NCBI GenBank assembly: GCA_947259355.1
Contig: CAMYMF010000009.1
Coordinates: forward strand, 19,727 to 83,726
Direction: 5' to 3'
Source of the DNA: an uncultured Nitrospirota bacterium
GTDB taxonomy: Bacteria; CG2-30-53-67
DNA length: 64,000 bases
The notes below the pieces were generated by a model. It saw only the letters and a program-made list of their open reading frames with translations, was not told where the DNA came from and ran no database searches. Shown here piece after piece: positions 16,772-24,226 of this stretch (within the stretch, counting starts at the first letter, position 1; each line of letters opens with the position of its first letter). The translations under genes and the position numbers were made by a program.

Positions 16772-17757
16772 ATCAGAAGCAAAGATTGCTCAAGGCCCTG
16801 CAACGGGAAGCCGTGGACCGCCCGCCGGCGGCGATACCGACCCAGTCGGCCATCGCCGACGTGATGGAACGGAGCGGATACCGATGGCCTGCGGCACAGC
16901 GACAGGCGAAAGAAATGGCCGGTCTTGCCTGGGCCTGCCACGAAATCGGCGGCATTGAAAGCGTGCGGGTACCCTTCGACATCAATATTGAAGCCGAGGC
17001 CATGGGGTGTGAGACCCGATTCGGTGACGATGCGACCACGCCCCCCATGTCTCGCCCGATGCACAAGAGTGATTATGAGAAGATCAAGCTTCCCGATCCC
17101 CATCGGGACGGGCGGATGCCTGAGGTGCTGGAGGCCATTGCCCGGCTCAAAGAGAAAACGGGGAACGAGGTCCCCTTGATTGCGGCTTGTGGCACTCCCT
17201 TCGAGCTTCTCTGTACGACACTTGATTTTGAGGCCATTACTTTGTCGCTCACCGACGACCCCGCTTTTCTCGAAGCGCAGCTGGAAAAAATGACCGAGAT
17301 TGCGACACGGTACGGCCAAGCCATCGAGGGGGCGGGCCCCGATGTCTTGATGCTGGTCGACGGTACCTCCCAGACCATCGGACCCAATTACTACAACCGA
17401 TTCTCCTATCCGTACACGAAAGCACTGGTGGAGTCCTTGCGCAAACCAACGATCCTGCATGTCTGCGGAAACACAACGGGCATTCTGACGATGATGGCCG
17501 ACACGGGGGCCACCGCCCTGAGTGTGGACCGCCCCATCGACATTGCGCACGCTCTGGAGGTGACAGAGGGACGGACGGCGCTCGTCGGTAAAATCTCTCC
17601 CCAGACCCTCCTGCAGGGAGATCGGGAAGCCATTGTGTCGGAGACGGAAGAATCCCTGCGTCTGGGCATGCACGTCGTTGCACCGGGCTGTGGTCTGCTG
17701 CCCCAGACACCCCTGGAAAACCTGCAGGCTTATCTGGATACCGTTGTGCATTTTTAG
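16768..17757 (+). CDS. UroD-family methylcobamide:thiol methyltransferase (MtaA-like), copy 2
   Basis: 329 residues. The N-terminus MNQKQRLLKALQREAVDRPP is the standard MtaA/MtbA opening. The zinc-binding motif is HVCGNTTGILTMM with the distal Cys in VVAPGCGLLPQTPLENL. Sequence DIAHALEVTEGRTALVGKI corresponds to the active-site loop. The C-terminus ends right after the last helix, as in MtaA. It is coupled to the upstream SelW-like gene and converges on the DUF1638 gene with a 16-base gap. Known relatives methylate coenzyme M from a methyl-corrinoid protein; the acceptor here is unproven. Confidence 0.5.
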   Translation: MNQKQRLLKALQREAVDRPPAAIPTQSAIADVMERSGYRWPAAQRQAKEMAGLAWACHEIGGIESVRVPFDINIEAEAMGCETRFGDDATTPPMSRPMHKSDYEKIKLPDPHRDGRMPEVLEAIARLKEKTGNEVPLIAACGTPFELLCTTLDFEAITLSLTDDPAFLEAQLEKMTEIATRYGQAIEGAGPDVLMLVDGTSQTIGPNYYNRFSYPYTKALVESLRKPTILHVCGNTTGILTMMADTGATALSVDRPIDIAHALEVTEGRTALVGKISPQTLLQGDREAIVSETEESLRLGMHVVAPGCGLLPQTPLENLQAYLDTVVHF

Positions 17758-17773
17758 GAAGAGGGCTGCCGAG

Positions 17774-18346
17774 TTAAATGCTTTCAATCAAATTGGCAAG
17801 ATAATCGAGATTGATCGGTTTTTGCACCACCGGCAGGTTTGAGAATTCGCTGAACCTTTCAACCTTTTTCAGATCGATGGGGATGACGCCGGTGTCCAGG
17901 ACGACGATTCTTTCGTAACCGTCGAAGAGTGTTCGGGGGTCCAATTGCAAGTCCTCTTTCACTCGGGCAAACATCTCTTCCCAATGGTTTATCCATCCCG
18001 CCGAGAGGAAGAACGAAGTGGCTTCACGGTCGAGCCGCGCGATCTCATCGGGTCCGACCATGGCTTCCAGACAATTGCCGGCGTTGATTCTTTTTGCGCC
18101 GTAGCGCTCCAGGATTTCCGACATTTCAGGGTGGCAGATTCCGTAGAGCACTCGAAGCTCTCTGCCTTCCCGGCAGTAGTGCTGGAGGGTCTCCGTGAGC
18201 TTTGCCTTGAGACGATCGAAGTTCACATGGAGGGCAGCGTCGAGGAAGAGGACCTGCCAGTCGCGCTTCTTTGCGGCCCTGAGGTACTTGATTTCTTCTT
18301 CAAAGATTCCGCAGCTGATCAAGAGGACGGATTTCGTGGGCTTCAT
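17774..18346 (-). CDS. DUF1638 family protein
   Basis: 190 residues. The opening SVLLISCGIFEEEIKYL, the central VLYGICHPEMSEIL and RINAGNCLEAMVGPDE, and FFLSAGWINHWEEMF match the layout of DUF1638 proteins, which are regularly found beside corrinoid methyltransferase genes in methanogens and anaerobic bacteria. Conserved Cys residues at about 12, 116 and 131 might bind metal. No reaction is known. It sits next to, and convergent with, an MtaA-like gene, so the association is kept here. Downstream on the same strand there is no gene. Confidence 0.5.
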   Translation of the reverse strand: MKPTKSVLLISCGIFEEEIKYLRAAKKRDWQVLFLDAALHVNFDRLKAKLTETLQHYCREGRELRVLYGICHPEMSEILERYGAKRINAGNCLEAMVGPDEIARLDREATSFFLSAGWINHWEEMFARVKEDLQLDPRTLFDGYERIVVLDTGVIPIDLKKVERFSEFSNLPVVQKPINLDYLANLIESI

Positions 18347-18524
18347 GGGAAGGTTGTCGCCGCTCCTACCGGCGCGTGTTCTCGTGGGAAGGGCGCGTCA
18401 CGGTTGGCGGATGCAGAGCTCTGCTACCAGCTGGAAGGGCACAGCTGGTAAAGTCTCGGCTCCGATTTCTTGGCAATGCCAGCGCGCGTACGGTCAACGG
18501 GCCGCGCGCGCAATGGCACCGGGC

Positions 18525-18755
18525 TTAAGAAGGATCCAGGGAGCTGTGCTTTGACCCGAGCAATCGTCTGGTTTCGTTCGCATCGTAGAGCAGTTTAAGG
18601 AATCGTTCCGACAGCTCCACAGCCTTGGATTGGCTGATCGAAACGCCCAGGGTACAGCGGTGCATGCAGGAAATAGCATCGGCCGACTCTCGAAGAATCT
18701 GGTCGATCCGGGCGCTCATGTGAATCTCTGCTTCCCGCAGTGGTCTCACTTTCAT
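18525..18755 (-). CDS. Small hypothetical protein (doubtful)
   Basis: Up to 76 residues, helical, with no recognised family: MKVRPLREAEIHMSARID then ESADAISCMHRCTLGVSIS with a CxxxC pair, then a leucine-rich helix. GAGAG just precedes the ATG at 18755; an in-frame ATG at 18719 is an alternative. The composition is protein-like but support is weak. Confidence 0.5.
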   Translation of the reverse strand: MKVRPLREAEIHMSARIDQILRESADAISCMHRCTLGVSISQSKAVELSERFLKLLYDANETRRLLGSKHSSLDPS

Positions 18756-18815
18756 CTCTCTCACGTGCATCGTATTGCAATGGAGGCCGCAACAAAGCGT
18801 TCGCCGCCCCACCAC

Positions 18816-19134
18816 GCTGCACCGGGGCAGAGGGGTACGCCTGGGCGCGTTACTCTTAATCCGCTCTGGCTCCGCCGGTCCCCTTCACACATGGGGATAC
18901 TTGTTCGCCGTTTCGGTCCTTTCGGCTCCACGCCCGCTATATCCGCACCGGCGCGCAAGAGCCAAGCCGAGAGGCCCTTAGAGACGGGTGGTTCCCGCAC
19001 CTTCCCGCCAAAGCCCCTGGACAGGTGCAGCCATACTTTCGACCCGCCCCGTTTGCGCTGCCGTCATGGCAGCTGGCCCGGGTTTCAGGCTCTCGCAGGG
19101 GAAAGGGAAGTGCCCCTTTTTCGTGCCTCACCGC
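18816..19134. other. Intergenic region
   Basis: About 320 GC-rich bases downstream of the minus-strand methyltransferase operon. No gene, hairpin with T-run or recognised site is evident. Confidence 0.5.
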
Positions 19135-19320
19135 TCAGACCTTCTGGAGATCCTTCCTTTTCACTTTCACGTGTTCGCCGTTGGTCAGCACCAGCCGTAC
19201 GAAGAGCCCCGAGTGGTACTCTTTTTCCATGCACTTGTAGACACCGGAGTTCTCTAGCTTGACGTCTTGTCCCTTCACTGATTTGAAAGTCCCGCTTTCT
19301 CCGATATATTTGACTTCCAT
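19135..19320 (-). CDS. Small hypothetical protein at operon end
   Basis: 61 residues: MEVKYIGESGTFKSVKGQDV, then a short beta-rich remainder ending in HVKVKRKDLQKV. A very strong AAGGAGG lies six bases before the ATG, so the gene is translated. It follows the RACO gene by 51 bases. The sequence looks like a small SH3-like barrel, but I do not recognise a family. Its single Cys is at position 30. Confidence 0.5.
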   Translation of the reverse strand: MEVKYIGESGTFKSVKGQDVKLENSGVYKCMEKEYHSGLFVRLVLTNGEHVKVKRKDLQKV

Positions 19321-19371
19321 TTCTACCTCCTTGATAAAGGTCTTCCACCATCCAATAGATGCGCTGCTCTC

Positions 19372-21324
19372 TTAAGCCCGGACCGCCTCCTCCCGGGGCA
19401 GAAGGTGCTCGATATGGGGAAACTTATCGAACATATGGGGAAATTGCATGGCCTCGCCGAAACGATCGTTGAAGTCCTCTTCGAGAGCCAGTTCGACGTA
19501 CTCCACCTTCGTTGCCAAGCGGTTCGCTTCGTTTCGCTTGTCCACATTGACCAGTGCGATCCGTGCACCGTCCCCTGCGGCATTCCCAATAAATATGACC
19601 TTGTCCAGGTCGCAATCAGGGTACATACCCATCACCATTGCCTGAACCTTGTCAATGTGACTCCCGAAAGCCCCGGCCACGGCCAGGCGGTCAAACGCTT
19701 TGATGCCGAGTTTTCGCATCATGATCTGGCACCCCGAATACAGCGCGCCTTTCGCCAGTTGGATGGCCCGAATATCTTTCTGGTTGACCACGATATCCTC
19801 GTCGATGGCCGTTTCATGTTTCCAGGCAATCACATATTCCGCCAGACCTTTGTCGTCCTTCCTCAGCCGGGGGGTCTCCAGGGCCATGTTGACCTGGCCG
19901 TTCTTCTTGATGATGCCTGCCTTGAACATCTCCGCAATGGCGTCTATGATCGCCGAACCGCAGATCCCCCGTGCCTGCATATTGGTTTGTCCATCGCTCC
20001 AGCTCTCATTGCCGATCACCTGGTAGGTCGGCTCCAACGTGTCCTTGTCGACCCGGATTCGTTCAATGGCACCGGGTGCGGCCCGTATGCCGAAAGCAAT
20101 CTGGGCCCCCTCCAGGGCGGGTCCGGTGGCGCAGGAACAGGAGATGAGTTTCTCCTTGTTTCCGAGAACGAGTTCGCCGTTGGTGCCGATATCGATCAGC
20201 AGCGTCATGGCTTCCCGTTTGTGCGGAGTGTCTGCCAGCAGGCAGCCCATATTGTCCGCGCCGACAAAGCCGGCCTCAATGGGGAGGACATGGATATTTC
20301 CTGAGGGTAGAATCTCGATGCCAAAGCGCTCCGCCTTGACATCGGCCGACTTATGCAGCGCAGGTGCAAAGGGTGCGACGCCTATGTGCTCTGGATTGAT
20401 CCCCAACAGGATATGATGCATGGCGGTGTTGCCCACCAGGGCCATTTCACTGATGTCCTCGGGAGAGATGCCGGCCTTCTTGGCGGCATTCTTGGCGATG
20501 GTGTTCAGGCCCTCCACGATGGTGTCCTGCAGCTCCTTGAGGCCGGTCTCCTCATTCAACATACAATAGGTGATGCGGGACATGACGTCTTCGCCGTAGC
20601 GCACCTGGGGATTCATCATCGATTCCGTCGCCAGCACCTCACCGGTATTCAGATCGGTAAGGTATCCGGCGACGGTGGTGGTCCCAATATCGACGGCCAG
20701 GCCGACGTTGGTTTCCACCCAGCCCGGCTCGACCCGGATGATCTCCTTCTTGTGCCACACGGTCACCGTGACCTTCCAGTCTCCCATCCGCAGCACGTCG
20801 GGCAAGGCCTGAAGCACCCTGTAGTCCATGGTGAGTTTTTTCAGTTTGTGGGTTTTCTCAAGGGCCTGCTCCAACCGCTCGAGGTCGCCATAGGGGTCTT
20901 CCAGGGACGGCGGGGAGAGCTCAACATAAACCTTTGTAACAGCAGGTTTTATCTTGACCTTGATGGTGCCGGCGGCCTTGCTGACGATCTGTTGACCGGT
21001 GCGGCTTGCCTCGGGCACGAAAACGAGAAGATCCCCGGTCACGGTCGCCACACAGGCCAATCGGATGTTGGCGTCCGTCTCCTTCTTCTTGAGCACCTTC
21101 ATTTCCTTCTCGTCCGCATGGCTGGTATGGCTCATGGACGATGTGATCCCCTCTTTGGGAAAGGACCCCTCCATAATCTTGACACGGCACTTGCCGCAGA
21201 CCATGTTCTCGCCGCAAACGGCTTCGATACCGACACCCAGTTTCCGTGCGGCATCCAGAATAATCGTGCCGTCAGGTACGCGCGCTCGCCGGCCCGACGG
21301 CTGGAAAATAATCGTATGATCCAT
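19372..21324 (-). CDS. RACO-type corrinoid protein reductive activator
   Basis: 650 residues with the full architecture of reductive activators of corrinoid methyltransferases. The N-terminal [2Fe-2S] ferredoxin domain has Cys37, 43, 46 and 91 (CGENMVCGKC ... RLAC). A linker and middle domain (about 105-205) follow. The C-terminal ASKHA ATPase begins at GLAVDIGTTTVAGYL and includes LLIDIGTNGELVLGN and SCSCATGPALEGA. It uses ATP to reduce inactive Co(II) corrinoid to Co(I). A single copy here probably serves the corrinoid protein encoded 141 bases upstream. GGGAGG precedes the ATG by 11 bases. Confidence 0.5.
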   Translation of the reverse strand: MDHTIIFQPSGRRARVPDGTIILDAARKLGVGIEAVCGENMVCGKCRVKIMEGSFPKEGITSSMSHTSHADEKEMKVLKKKETDANIRLACVATVTGDLLVFVPEASRTGQQIVSKAAGTIKVKIKPAVTKVYVELSPPSLEDPYGDLERLEQALEKTHKLKKLTMDYRVLQALPDVLRMGDWKVTVTVWHKKEIIRVEPGWVETNVGLAVDIGTTTVAGYLTDLNTGEVLATESMMNPQVRYGEDVMSRITYCMLNEETGLKELQDTIVEGLNTIAKNAAKKAGISPEDISEMALVGNTAMHHILLGINPEHIGVAPFAPALHKSADVKAERFGIEILPSGNIHVLPIEAGFVGADNMGCLLADTPHKREAMTLLIDIGTNGELVLGNKEKLISCSCATGPALEGAQIAFGIRAAPGAIERIRVDKDTLEPTYQVIGNESWSDGQTNMQARGICGSAIIDAIAEMFKAGIIKKNGQVNMALETPRLRKDDKGLAEYVIAWKHETAIDEDIVVNQKDIRAIQLAKGALYSGCQIMMRKLGIKAFDRLAVAGAFGSHIDKVQAMVMGMYPDCDLDKVIFIGNAAGDGARIALVNVDKRNEANRLATKVEYVELALEEDFNDRFGEAMQFPHMFDKFPHIEHLLPREEAVRA

Positions 21325-21465
21325 GAATGCTATATCCTCCCTGTTCGAGGCATCTCATGCCAGTCCCGCCTCGGTATGGTCTGCAACACCGCGCGTCACT
21401 GAGCGAGCATCGCACTGCCCGGAGCATGCGCGGGCAGGGCGATGCTCGGTCTTTTTGCGCACCAC

Positions 21466-22140
21466 CTAGCCTGTGGGCATCCCCTTTCTGAGCTGCTCGA
21501 GCATCTCCATCGCTTCACGCAGGGCATTCGGAGCGTTGTCAGCCGTGGAATCCGCGCCATACTCCTCAACGGTCTTCTCGCTGATGGGGGCTCCTCCGAT
21601 CATAATCTGAACCTTCGGGTTCTTCTCCTTGATCATGGGAATGAGTTTCTTCATCCCCACCATGGAGGTGGTCATCATGGCCGAGAGCATGACGATATCC
21701 GAGTCTGTCCTGAGCTGTTCCTCGACGAACTTCTGGATCGGCACATCTCGGCCGAGATCGTGCACCGTCCATCCGGCCGATTCGAATATGGCTTTAATGA
21801 GGTTCTTGCCGAGATCGTGGACGTCGCCCTGCATCACGCCCAGCACGACCTGGCCCTTCGCTTGTCCTTCCGCTGTCTTAATATGGGGCTTCAGAACATC
21901 CAGTGCTGAGTACAGTGCTTTGGCACACAGGAGGGTTTCCGGCACGAAGTACTCATGGTTGTCGAATTTCTCGCTGACCGTCTCCATGCCGCCGGCCAGA
22001 CCTTCCATGGTCATGGTGTATGCATCGGCTCCCGCCTTGACCGCCTCCTCGGCGATCTTCTTGGCGTCGGCCACTTTGTAGTGGATCACAGCATCCTGGA
22101 GGGCTGCAATCAGCTCTTTTTCTTTTTCGGGAGTAGCCAT
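21466..22140 (-). CDS. Methyltransferase corrinoid protein (MtaC/MttC type)
   Basis: 224 residues. The N-terminal four-helix cap domain (about 1-92) is followed by a Rossmann B12-binding domain. It has the base-off/His-on motif GDVHDLGKNL (Asp106, His108, Gly111), the SAMMTTSM segment near 150 and the IGGAPIS glycine loop near 185. The protein carries the methyl group between a substrate methyltransferase and a thiol methyltransferase. It follows the UroD-family gene by 34 bases. AAAGGAG precedes the ATG. The dedicated substrate methyltransferase (MtaB, MttB or similar) is not in the window, unless the adjacent UroD-family protein plays that role. Confidence 0.5.
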   Translation of the reverse strand: MATPEKEKELIAALQDAVIHYKVADAKKIAEEAVKAGADAYTMTMEGLAGGMETVSEKFDNHEYFVPETLLCAKALYSALDVLKPHIKTAEGQAKGQVVLGVMQGDVHDLGKNLIKAIFESAGWTVHDLGRDVPIQKFVEEQLRTDSDIVMLSAMMTTSMVGMKKLIPMIKEKNPKVQIMIGGAPISEKTVEEYGADSTADNAPNALREAMEMLEQLRKGMPTG

Positions 22141-22174
22141 TTAGTTTCTCCTTTCGATGAGTTGGGATTCTATT

Positions 22175-23242
22175 TTAGTAAACGCCGTATTTCTTGGCTG
22201 CATCGACCATCCACTTGGCGTGGGCCAGCGGCGCATTCGGCGGATACTCGCAGCCGGTGGCAAAGATATAGCCTTTGCCGGGTTTTCCGATCTCGATCTC
22301 GGCCTTGGCTTCCTCTTCGATCTCCTCGGGCGTTCCAAGCATGGCAACCGGTCCTGGCGGCATCCAACCAATGGTGGCGATCTGTCCGCCCCATTTCTTC
22401 TTGTGCTCTTCCCAGCTGTCCACGTCATCGGCCACATACGCGTGGGAAATCGCGTGGGGGCAACCCCACTTCTGGAGCATGTCAAAGTAGATGCCGTTGC
22501 CACAGTTGTGGTGACTCACAAGCGCCCCGCTTTTCTTTATCGTTTCGCAGATCTGGTTCATCCCCTTCGATTCGAACTTCTCCCACAGCTCTTTGCTCAG
22601 GATGCTCTGGGACGCGTAGAGATTGTCATAGCAGACAGAGTGCGCGCCCGCCTCCAACTGGGCCTTGGCGTATTCCAGAAGGACTTCGTCCATGATCTCC
22701 AGGGCTCCCATCACCTCATCGGGGTACTCCATCAGGTCCATGAAGAAATTCTCAGGACCCCGGATCATGCTCAGTGTGCCGAGAGAACCGTACACGAATC
22801 CGACGATGGCGTGCGTCTGCCCGATCTGCTTGGACAGGCCGGCCACCATGTCGATGACGCTCTTCATTCTCTTGGACTTTTTCGGGTCGATTTTACAGAT
22901 TTTCTTGTAATCCTCCTTGGGGTTTTTGATCATGGGGTTGTCGTAGTTCGGGTGGGCCGTGTCGAATTCGGGAAAGATCACTTCCTGACCGAAGTCGGCC
23001 GCTTCCACCGAAAGGTCCACCAGGGCCACCACGCCGTCATGGCCGATCAGTTCCAGGGAATCCACATGCCCCTGGACCATGGCCTCGACATTCTCGCCCA
23101 TGGACCATTCACGGTAGGTGATCCCGGCGACCCGGTGTGACGCGCCGCATACGAGCGGTGCGGCGGGGACCCGGTCGGGTTCCTGATACGTCAGCGCGGC
23201 TGCCACTCTCTGAAGACTGTTCATTTCATCTTTTTGAGCCAT
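22175..23242 (-). CDS. UroD-family corrinoid methyltransferase, copy 3
   Basis: 355 residues from the ATG at 23242, which is preceded by AAAGGAG; an upstream in-frame start at 23395 has no site. The fold is that of UroD/MtaA, with zinc ligands in SHHNCGNGIYFDML and TGCEYPPNAPLAHAKWM. It differs from copies 1, 2 and 4: HNC replaces HxCG, and a longer insert EEHKKKWGGQIATIGWMPPG lies before the last strand. This branch may be a substrate-specific methyltransferase instead of a CoM methylase, as proposed for other UroD-like partners of MttC-type corrinoid proteins. It is directly upstream of the corrinoid protein gene. Confidence 0.5.
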   Translation of the reverse strand: MAQKDEMNSLQRVAAALTYQEPDRVPAAPLVCGASHRVAGITYREWSMGENVEAMVQGHVDSLELIGHDGVVALVDLSVEAADFGQEVIFPEFDTAHPNYDNPMIKNPKEDYKKICKIDPKKSKRMKSVIDMVAGLSKQIGQTHAIVGFVYGSLGTLSMIRGPENFFMDLMEYPDEVMGALEIMDEVLLEYAKAQLEAGAHSVCYDNLYASQSILSKELWEKFESKGMNQICETIKKSGALVSHHNCGNGIYFDMLQKWGCPHAISHAYVADDVDSWEEHKKKWGGQIATIGWMPPGPVAMLGTPEEIEEEAKAEIEIGKPGKGYIFATGCEYPPNAPLAHAKWMVDAAKKYGVY

Positions 23243-23324
23243 CGTATTCTCCTTTCGACAATGACAATATGGATGCGGCATTCCAGCGATTTCCGCTCTC
23301 GTGGAGTCAGCATCCCTCCCAACT

Positions 23325-23984
23325 TCAATCCACCAGGACCAGACCGCTCCAGATAATTTCATCCTTCGGCGGCATGTCAAAGGGAAGTCCCGCATTCAGA
23401 CTGGTCTTGATGACATCGATCCCCACCCCTTCCATGGAGGGCCTGGCCTGATACGGACGGCGGCACTTCTCACCCGATCTGACTCCGACGCATTCGGAGC
23501 AGAGCATGCACTCCCCGCCGATGAGGCCCAGGGCATACGGAAACCCGAGCGCCATGGCTTTTGCCTCGACTTCGTTCACCAGCTTGTGCAGGCGGACGGC
23601 GGCGAGTTTCATGTTGTCCAGGTCGTCCGTTTCCTTCGCCTTGCCTTTCCTTTTGGCTTTCGGCGTTGCCGGCGCCGCCACGTATCGGAGGACTTCGTCC
23701 CGATCGTAATCCTCCATTTCCCCGGTAATGGAACTGCGCATCTGGACGAGAAGGGCCGTGGTGTAGCGTTCCAACACGTTGGAGAACTCTGCCACCGAAG
23801 GGACATTGGGCGGGCAGGTCAAACAGTGGCCGAAGTGTGGGCAGAGGGGTATCTCGCATTTCATCCGGACCCGTTCATCCACCACGACCAGGCGCGCGGA
23901 AATAGCCTTGGCGCGATACGCGCCCCGTTCCGCACAGAATTTCTCCAGTGCTTTGAGGTTCTTTTTGAGTGCCGTCTTCGTCAT
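23325..23984 (-). CDS. DUF2284 predicted metal-binding protein
   Basis: 219 residues with the Cys pattern of DUF2284: MKCEIPLCPHFGHCLTCPPN (Cys at about 43, 48, 54, 57) and GECMLCSECVGV followed by KCRRPYQARPSMEGVGI near 175-195. The pattern suggests one or two Fe-S or zinc sites. An unusual Lys-rich insert TPKAKRKGKAKETDD interrupts the middle. The function of the family is unknown, but it recurs beside corrinoid methyltransferases. It overlaps the zinc-ribbon gene upstream by four bases. Confidence 0.5.
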   Translation of the reverse strand: MTKTALKKNLKALEKFCAERGAYRAKAISARLVVVDERVRMKCEIPLCPHFGHCLTCPPNVPSVAEFSNVLERYTTALLVQMRSSITGEMEDYDRDEVLRYVAAPATPKAKRKGKAKETDDLDNMKLAAVRLHKLVNEVEAKAMALGFPYALGLIGGECMLCSECVGVRSGEKCRRPYQARPSMEGVGIDVIKTSLNAGLPFDMPPKDEIIWSGLVLVD

Positions 23985-24208
23985 CTCTTAATGTAGCTGT
24001 ATACTTTCGGTTTGTACTGATGGGCGTTGACCATCTCCTCATTCAACACCCTGTGCTTCGTCTTCCAGCATTTGGGACACATGTGACGGGATCTGAAGCC
24101 CCGGTCCGGACCGGCATACCTCGGTTCCATGTGCGCGCGACACATCTTCAAGCTACAGTCAGGACAGATGTAATCGGCCTTTCGCCCGCACTTGTGGCAA
24201 ACTTCCAT
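23981..24208 (-). CDS. Small zinc-ribbon protein
   Basis: 75 residues with three metal-binding pairs: CHKCGRKADYICPDCSLKMC in the first 23 residues and HMCPKCWKTKH near 42-52, plus His26. Two treble-clef or rubredoxin-like knuckles are likely. The strong AAAGGAGG lies just before the ATG. Position between the VWA protein and DUF2284, with overlapping ends, places it in the same operon. A scaffold or metal-delivery role is inference. Confidence 0.5.
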   Translation of the reverse strand: MEVCHKCGRKADYICPDCSLKMCRAHMEPRYAGPDRGFRSRHMCPKCWKTKHRVLNEEMVNAHQYKPKVYSYIKR

Positions 24209-24226
24209 AGGATCACCTCCTTTCAG

